Part shown: in pieces, positions 1 to 5,790 of the stretch
How positions within the stretch are numbered: position 1 is the first letter of the stretch
Layout of the letters: every line of letters begins with the position of its first letter
Assembly: GCA_030831885.1 (NCBI GenBank)
Contig: JAURKF010000045.1
Location: 1-9,706 of the forward strand
DNA length: 9,706 nucleotides
Source: Flavobacteriales bacterium
GTDB taxonomy: Bacteria > Bacteroidota > Bacteroidia > Flavobacteriales > UA16
Direction of reading: 5' to 3'
Made by a program: the position numbers and the translations under genes
Notes under the pieces: model-generated
Database searches by the model: none
What the model was told of the DNA's origin: nothing
Seen by the model: the letters and a program-made list of their open reading frames with translations, nothing else

Positions 1-34
1 TCGCAGAACAGAATTCAAAATCTTATCTCTGTAG
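1..34 (+). CDS. C-terminal tail of an OmpA-family protein (partial)
   Basis: Only the last ten complete codons and the stop (TAG, 32-34) lie in the window. Read in the frame starting at position 2 they give RRTEFKILSL. The base before fits the last base of an Asn codon, so the tail would read NRRTEFKILSL. The string NRRTEFK(I/V) is the usual ending of the OmpA-like peptidoglycan-binding domain in Bacteroidota outer-membrane proteins, where the paired arginines sit in the last conserved helix and strand. The family role is to anchor the outer membrane to peptidoglycan. The call rests on a very short match. The other two forward frames also reach stops (45-47 and 55-57) but give no recognisable tail. 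The strong terminator at 61-98 supports a gene ending here. Confidence 0.65.
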   Translation, partial: RRTEFKILSL

Positions 35-60
35 GTAATAAAACCTATCGCAATTGATTC

Positions 61-98
61 AAAGGCCGGGAAATTCCCGGTCTTTGTTTTTTTGTTTT
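61..98 (+). terminator. Rho-independent terminator after the OmpA-type gene
   Basis: A near-perfect inverted repeat has its left arm at 61-72 and right arm at 74-85. The core is CCGGGAA facing TTCCCGG, with one G-T wobble in 12 pairs. In practice the hairpin would have a GC-rich stem and an A/T loop of about five bases. It is followed directly by a T-rich tract (83-98, interrupted by two G). It starts 27 bases after the stop at 34 and before the promoter of the next gene. This isolates the surface-protein gene from upstream transcription. Confidence 0.9.
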
Positions 99-115
99 AA
101 CACGATACTCCGAAT

Positions 116-146
116 TTTGTTTAAACCGGATTACGGCTTATTTTTG
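116..146 (+). promoter_or_regulatory. Bacteroidota-type promoter for the surface-protein gene
   Basis: TATTTTTG at 139-146 matches the -7 consensus TAnnTTTG of the Bacteroidota primary sigma factor. TTTG at 116-119 matches the -33 element, with a 19-bp spacer that suits this promoter class. Transcription would begin near 152, giving a leader of about 40 bases to the ATG at 194 or about 80 to the ATG at 233. It lies just after the terminator and before the only plus-strand gene nearby. Confidence 0.65.
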
Positions 147-193
147 AGGTAAACTGGAGTATTTTAAAGTCATCATCTCAACCCCAAGCTGAA

Positions 194-3100
194 ATGTTTG
201 AAACCTATCCGGACTACAATCGTATTTCGACTATGCAGAGTGTTCGCATTCATCTAAAATTTGTAATTCTACTGTGCATTGCATATCTTTTTTTGGATGT
301 ACGGGTGGCACATTCACAGGTCGATGCATTCGATGATGACACCGTAGTATTCGAAAACGAAGACACCACTGGTAATGTCGCCGACAATGACATCCTTCCT
401 TTCGGGCAAACTGCCATATTCACTGTCATTCAAGGGCCGGAGCGTGGTACGTTTGAATTTACAAATGGAGGTAATTACATCTATTCCACCCCATTAAATG
501 AGTTCGGATTTATCGATAGCGTGTACTATCAGGTTTGCGTAAACGGCGTATGCGATATTGCCGGAATAGGCTTCTATGTAATCTTTCGAAACACACAACC
601 TTTTGCTAATGACGATTACATTTCGGTAGAGCTAAATACACCGCGCACGGCAGATGTTACTCTAAACGATGGAGATCCCGATTCAGTGACTGATCCCCTA
701 AGCACAGAACTACTTTGGTTCAAGTTTACGAACCCTGCAAATGGAATTGTAAACTCCTTTTCTATCAATGGCAGCTTCACCTATACGCCCAACGCGGGCT
801 TTACAGGGAACGATTCCTTTCAGTATTATGTGGTAGACCATTGCGGTCTTACTGAGTATGCTACCGTCTTTTTAACCGTTCTTGGAAATAACCTGAATCC
901 AATTGCGACAAGCACGACCATCAACAATTTAAGTGAGGACATCAATTACACAGGTTCGCTGCAGGCACTTGCTAGTGACCCAGAAAACGATGTACTTACT
1001 TTCAGCGTAATCGAACCGCCAGCATCCGGAACATTACAACTCTCATCCAATGGGAATTTCACGTACACGCCTCAACCAAATTTCACGGGAACAATAAATT
1101 TCACGTTCAATGTATGCGACGTAGTTGGTCAATGCGCCCAAGCCACCGCTACCCTTGTATTCATTAACACAGACAATGATCCGCCAAGTCTTCTGACCGA
1201 CAACATGATTACCAACGAAGACACTCCCGCAACTATTAACGTGAGCCTAAACGATTCCGACGATTCTCCCTTATTGACTTACAGCATATTCTCGCAAGCC
1301 TCCAACGGTGCAGTTAGCCTTATTTCCAATACCGGAATCTTCAACTACACTCCCTCTTCCAATTTCGGCGGAACCGACAGCTTTATTATTCAAGCGTGCG
1401 ACGGTATCAATTGTTCAACATCTATTGTAGTAGTCCAGGTGAATGATGTGAACGACGCTCCGAGTGCGACACCATTCGTACTCAACATACAAGAAGACAC
1501 AAACGGAAGCGGCACAATCAATACGTTCACAGATATCGAATCTCCGGAACTACTCTACTCTATTGTCGGTAATAATTCAATATCAGGGCTTACTATCAAC
1601 AGCAATGGCAGCTATACCTACATCGCCCCGCCCGATTACTTCGGCAGTCAGACCATCAATGTTCAGGCATGCGATGCACAGAATCTCTGCACCACCTCAA
1701 CCTTCACTCTACAAGTGAATGCGATAAACGATTTACCCATTGCTGTGAATGACGCATTGGCAGGTAATGAGGACCAAATAATAACAGGAAACTTGTCGAC
1801 AGGTGAATACGATATTGAAGGTGGCTCTCTCACCTACTCCGCCTCCTACAATGGCTCGAACGGAATTTTAAACCTTGCCTCCAATGGGCAGTTTACATTC
1901 ACTCCCAATGCCAACTGGTTTGGAACGCAAACAATCCCCATCCATGTTTGCGATAATCAGAACGGATGCAGTAATACTACCCTCACGCTCACTGTTAATT
2001 CTATAAACGACACACCAGTTGCTTTGCCTGCGAATTTGAGCGTCAATGAAGACAACAACCTTACCGGTAACCTCAGTGCCTTTGCAACAGACGTAGAAAC
2101 TTCACAGCTCACTTATACTCTCCTCAGCACGCCATCCTCAGGCCAAATTTCACTCAATGGAAATGGTTCCTTTACCTATTCACCCGCAATCAACTTTTCG
2201 GGAAACATTACTGCTACCTATCAGGCGTGCGATGTGTTAGGCAGCTGCGCCAATGGCACTATTTTCATCAATGTAAATGCGGTAAACGATGCACCCATCG
2301 CACCCAACGTCTCGCTTACAATGACGGAAGATGTGCCTGGTTCAGGAACAATAACAACCATACAAGATGTTGACAACGCTAGCGTGGTGATTACCATAAA
2401 TCAAAACGCAGTAAATGGAGTTTTCACACTTTCAAATTCCGGCTACTATACCTTTACTCCAAACACTAACTTCTTCGGAAGCGACGTCGTGAATTACACC
2501 GCCTGCGATGCTTTGAATGCATGCAGCCAAGGCAGTATAAATCTCACAATTCAGCCTGTTCAAGATTTACCTATAGTCAACAACGAAGCGACTGTCATCA
2601 TTCAGGACAATGTGCTGAACGGCAATTTGAGCGCTAACGACAGTGATGGCGACGGCGATGTTTTGCAATACAGTCTGACGAACATGCCAGCGAATGGTAC
2701 GTTCAATCTATCATCCAACGGTTCATTCATTTACACACCCAACACAAGTTTCGTAGGTACTGAGCTTATTAACTACCAAGCGTGCGACGCGCAAGGCAAT
2801 TGTGCCAACGGAGTCCTAACTATCTCTGTCCTCACTTCCAATACGGCTCCGGTAGCATCCAGCAGCTCACAAACTACTCCGGAAGATGTTGTACTCAATG
2901 GAAATCTTTATACCTCCATTTCCGACAATGAAGGAGGACCTTACACCTTAACAACCATTAGTACTCCTCAGCATGGATCGTTGCAATGGGGTAATAACGG
3001 TTTATTCACCTATATGCCTACTGCGAATTTCTTCGGAACAGACTCATTTGTTTTCCAAGCATGTGACGGCGGTAACTTATGCTCGCAGGCCACAGCGATT

Positions 3101-5788
3101 ATTACGGTTGATCCGCAAAATGACGCTCCCATTTTAGCCGAAGATTTTCTTTTTGAATTTGAAGATGGCATGCTTGAAATGAGCATTTCAGAAAATGATT
3201 CTGACATCGAAGGCGATGACATCACTTATACGTTAACATCGGCTACTTCAAACGGCACCGCAATTCTAACATCTGATGGATTGCTAACCTTTACACCTAT
3301 CGCTAATTTCTGGGGAACGGTAGATCTTACTTACGAGGCATGCGATGCGCAGGGCGCGTGTTCTCCTGGAATTCTTAGTATTTACATTGCCCAAATAGCC
3401 GACGCACCTATAGCCACCGGTCTGTCAATCTCCACACCCGAGGACATTTCAGTAGGCGGTAACGTTTCTTCAAACACAACAGATGTCGATAGTGACATTC
3501 TCTTTTTCGGAACCCTTACCAATCCGGTTTTCGGCATCGTAGATATGTCGACAGATGGCTCATTTACCTATAGTCCCGCTTCTGACTACTTCGGGGCCGA
3601 TCAGTTCATATACTTCGCTGCAGATGACTTTGGCATGTATGATACAGCCATCATATACATTCAAATATCACCAATTAATGATGCGCCGATAGCAATTTCT
3701 GACACCATACAAATTCAAGAAGATGAGGGTATCAATTTCAATATTTCGCAAAACGATTTGGACGCCGAGAACGACCCTTTACTTTATAGCCTCATTAGCG
3801 AGCCAACCTTGGGCACAGCTTCCGTTTCTTCGAGTGGAGATCTCATTTATAACCCCGCGGCTAACGCTTCAGGCCTGGAAACAATCGAGGTGCAAATTTG
3901 CGATGCATATAATGCATGCATTGTCTCAAGCGTATCCATCGAGATTGCAGCAGTAAATGACTTACCTGTAGTTACATCGCTTACAATGTCCGGAAACGAG
4001 GATGAAACAATTAATGTAAATCTTGCTCCATCGGCATCCGACGTAGAAGATTCTCAGCTGCAGTTTGAAATTATCGGCACTATCGAGCATGGTGAGTGGA
4101 CCATGAGCACCAATGGATCATTTGAATTCATTCCCGAGGCAAACTATCATGGAAGCCAGACCATACAATTCACCGTCTGTGATAGTCAGGGTGGTTGCGA
4201 AACAGGGCAACTAACAATTCTCATTAACTCGGTGAACGACGCTCCCTCAGCGCTCAATACATCCATAACACTATCTGAAGATTCGGCGACACAAGACACT
4301 TTCAACACGCTTGTAAGTGATGCCGACAATGAAGAATTAATAATCAGCATTACCCAGTATGCACAACATGGTTCATTCGTTTCAAACGACAACGGCACAT
4401 TCGTTTACGCTCCGACCGCCAATTACTTTGGACCCGATAGTATTACCTACACGGCATGCGACGCAAATGGCGAGTGCGCGGAAGGAACCATCTATTTCGA
4501 AATAACCTTCTTAAATGATCTTCCCATTGTAAACGATGAAAGTTTGCAGGTGCTCATGAACACAAGTATCAATGGTTCGCTTGGTGCCAACGATGAGGAA
4601 TTAGACTTCGAACCCTTGATATACACTATTGTAGAAGACATGTCGGGTGGTGCTTTCATGCTCAACACCGACGGCACCTACAGCTATACTCCGGGCACCG
4701 ATACTACAGGTTTATTTTCCGTAAGCTACTCAGCTTGCGACCCTTGTAATGCGTGCGATTACGGAATAATTACCTTCTATGTTGTGAGCGAGGAAGAGGC
4801 TAATACGGCGCCCACTGCCATGGATTTTGCAGGAGAATTGTGCCAGGGTGGTTCACTCATCATCAACCTTTCAAATTCCATATTCGACGCTGAAGACGCT
4901 TCAACAAATCTGCAGCTAACCTTTGGTACCGCCAACAGCGGAAGCTATCAGCTCGACGCAGAAACACAAGAGCTGATTTATCAGGCCGGAAGTTTCTCGG
5001 CCGGCCAGGTAATCATTCCCTATTACGTATGCGATAACGGCGTAATCAGCATGTGCGATACAGCTTCCATTGTGCTAAACATTCTTCCATCCAATACAAT
5101 TTCAATTACCGGATTTTTTACTCAACAAATTTCGTGTTTCGGAGCAGGAGATGGCGTAATCATCATTGAAGCACAAACAAGCAATGGCAGTCTAACGTAT
5201 GATTGGAGTAATGGTGGAGATGCCTCAAGCATAGAGCAGTTGGAGCCGGGAACGTACTCGGTTGTATTGTCTTCGGATGCTGCATGTCCGGTAAATCAAA
5301 CCGCACAATTTGAAATCTTCGAACCTGCAGAGTTAATCGCAACGCATGAAATCGTTAACGACGAATTCGTATTGACTATAACAGGTGGAACCCCCGCATA
5401 CTCCATTGTATGGAATACGCCCTCGGGCATAGTGTTGAACGAAACGAACCTCCCCATAAACGGCGAGGGTACCTATACCTACACTATCACCGACGCGCAC
5501 GATTGCACATACACGGAGAGCATAAACATTACAGGTATTAACGAAATAAACTCATTGGTAGCAGATGCCTATCCCAACCCTATTTCAAACAAGCAACCAT
5601 TAACCATTCGAAGCTCAGCATTGATTACAACAGTAGAAATAATAGATAGCAAAGGAGCTGTGGTGCATCGCGAGAAGTCTAATAGCAATAACATTATTGT
5701 GAATTCGTCTGAATGGTCAAGCGGAATCTACTTACTTCGCATTCACACCGAGCAAGGCACATTAAACAGAAACATCATCAAGCAGTAA
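194..5788 (+). CDS. Giant secreted repeat protein with T9SS sorting domain
   Basis: This 1864-residue protein is probably an extracellular adhesin or matrix component. The N-terminus has a Sec signal peptide: basic residues (R18, H20, K22), a hydrophobic core at about 23-34, and likely cleavage after AHS (residue 41). An in-frame ATG at 233 (M14) would give a more typical signal peptide length and may be the true start; neither ATG has a Shine-Dalgarno sequence. Residues 42-1635 hold 17 tandem repeats of about 93 residues. The core pattern is an ED pair, a D-x-(D/E) acidic loop, an NGxFxYxPxxNFxG stretch, a CDxxxxC pair and a closing NDAP/NDLP. This matches the cadherin-like/bacterial Ig-like (Big_9-type) repeat class. 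Residues 1636-1714 form a SprB-like module (SCFGAGDG...YDWSNG...LxPGTYSV), and 1715-1780 a weaker second one. Residues 1787-1864 are a type A T9SS C-terminal domain. No catalytic domain is visible. Binding partner unknown. Confidence 0.93.
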   Translation: MFETYPDYNRISTMQSVRIHLKFVILLCIAYLFLDVRVAHSQVDAFDDDTVVFENEDTTGNVADNDILPFGQTAIFTVIQGPERGTFEFTNGGNYIYSTPLNEFGFIDSVYYQVCVNGVCDIAGIGFYVIFRNTQPFANDDYISVELNTPRTADVTLNDGDPDSVTDPLSTELLWFKFTNPANGIVNSFSINGSFTYTPNAGFTGNDSFQYYVVDHCGLTEYATVFLTVLGNNLNPIATSTTINNLSEDINYTGSLQALASDPENDVLTFSVIEPPASGTLQLSSNGNFTYTPQPNFTGTINFTFNVCDVVGQCAQATATLVFINTDNDPPSLLTDNMITNEDTPATINVSLNDSDDSPLLTYSIFSQASNGAVSLISNTGIFNYTPSSNFGGTDSFIIQACDGINCSTSIVVVQVNDVNDAPSATPFVLNIQEDTNGSGTINTFTDIESPELLYSIVGNNSISGLTINSNGSYTYIAPPDYFGSQTINVQACDAQNLCTTSTFTLQVNAINDLPIAVNDALAGNEDQIITGNLSTGEYDIEGGSLTYSASYNGSNGILNLASNGQFTFTPNANWFGTQTIPIHVCDNQNGCSNTTLTLTVNSINDTPVALPANLSVNEDNNLTGNLSAFATDVETSQLTYTLLSTPSSGQISLNGNGSFTYSPAINFSGNITATYQACDVLGSCANGTIFINVNAVNDAPIAPNVSLTMTEDVPGSGTITTIQDVDNASVVITINQNAVNGVFTLSNSGYYTFTPNTNFFGSDVVNYTACDALNACSQGSINLTIQPVQDLPIVNNEATVIIQDNVLNGNLSANDSDGDGDVLQYSLTNMPANGTFNLSSNGSFIYTPNTSFVGTELINYQACDAQGNCANGVLTISVLTSNTAPVASSSSQTTPEDVVLNGNLYTSISDNEGGPYTLTTISTPQHGSLQWGNNGLFTYMPTANFFGTDSFVFQACDGGNLCSQATAIITVDPQNDAPILAEDFLFEFEDGMLEMSISENDSDIEGDDITYTLTSATSNGTAILTSDGLLTFTPIANFWGTVDLTYEACDAQGACSPGILSIYIAQIADAPIATGLSISTPEDISVGGNVSSNTTDVDSDILFFGTLTNPVFGIVDMSTDGSFTYSPASDYFGADQFIYFAADDFGMYDTAIIYIQISPINDAPIAISDTIQIQEDEGINFNISQNDLDAENDPLLYSLISEPTLGTASVSSSGDLIYNPAANASGLETIEVQICDAYNACIVSSVSIEIAAVNDLPVVTSLTMSGNEDETINVNLAPSASDVEDSQLQFEIIGTIEHGEWTMSTNGSFEFIPEANYHGSQTIQFTVCDSQGGCETGQLTILINSVNDAPSALNTSITLSEDSATQDTFNTLVSDADNEELIISITQYAQHGSFVSNDNGTFVYAPTANYFGPDSITYTACDANGECAEGTIYFEITFLNDLPIVNDESLQVLMNTSINGSLGANDEELDFEPLIYTIVEDMSGGAFMLNTDGTYSYTPGTDTTGLFSVSYSACDPCNACDYGIITFYVVSEEEANTAPTAMDFAGELCQGGSLIINLSNSIFDAEDASTNLQLTFGTANSGSYQLDAETQELIYQAGSFSAGQVIIPYYVCDNGVISMCDTASIVLNILPSNTISITGFFTQQISCFGAGDGVIIIEAQTSNGSLTYDWSNGGDASSIEQLEPGTYSVVLSSDAACPVNQTAQFEIFEPAELIATHEIVNDEFVLTITGGTPAYSIVWNTPSGIVLNETNLPINGEGTYTYTITDAHDCTYTESINITGINEINSLVADAYPNPISNKQPLTIRSSALITTVEIIDSKGAVVHREKSNSNNIIVNSSEWSSGIYLLRIHTEQGTLNRNIIKQ
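317..5098 (+). repeat. Array of 17 tandem ~93-aa cadherin-like repeats
   Basis: Repeats begin at residues 42, 137, 237, 332, 424, 516, 609, 702, 794, 887, 980, 1073, 1166, 1259, 1352, 1445 and 1541. The nucleotide starts are 317, 602, 902, 1187, 1463, 1739, 2018, 2297, 2573, 2852, 3131, 3410, 3689, 3968, 4247, 4526 and 4814. Repeats 4-15 are strikingly regular, at 92 or 93 residues each. Repeats 1-3 and 16-17 are 95-100 residues and more divergent, with repeat 17 the weakest match. Each repeat ends in variants of V-N-D-A-P or N-D-L-P. The copies share a protein pattern but have diverged at the DNA level, with only short shared strings, so the array is old rather than a recent expansion. The fold is expected to be a beta-sandwich, giving a long rod. 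Confidence 0.9.
5099..5335 (+). other. SprB-like repeat module in the surface protein
   Basis: Residues 1636-1714 carry the hallmarks of the SprB repeat family: an I-S-C-F-G-x-G-D-G opening, a Y-D-W-S-N-G-G centre, a L-x-P-G-T-Y-S-V-V strand, a second Cys in D-A-A-C, and an F-E-I-x-E-P-A-E-L ending. SprB is the large mobile cell-surface adhesin used in flavobacterial gliding, and single SprB-type modules occur in many other T9SS cargo proteins. A degenerate second copy seems to follow at residues 1715-1780 (TGGTPAYSIVW, then GTYTYTITDAHDCT). This module alone does not prove a gliding role. Confidence 0.8.
5552..5785 (+). other. T9SS type A C-terminal sorting domain
   Basis: Residues 1787-1864 match the C-terminal domain of type IX secretion cargo. 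YPNP lies at 1793-1796, followed by a beta strand with V-E-I-I-D-S-K-G-A-V-V, then W-S-S-G-I-Y-L-L-R-I, and a short basic end (N-R-N-I-I-K-Q). In the family this domain directs passage through the outer-membrane translocon, is removed, and the protein is attached to the surface or released. It implies that the host encodes a T9SS, although no such genes are in this window. Confidence 0.92.
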
Positions 5789-5790
5789 TC

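Noticed and set aside
317..5098. Recent DNA-level tandem duplication or recombination-driven repeat variation
   Set aside because: The repeats match at the protein-pattern level but not over long DNA stretches. Only short strings around the N-D-A-P codons recur, so slippage or recent expansion is not indicated.
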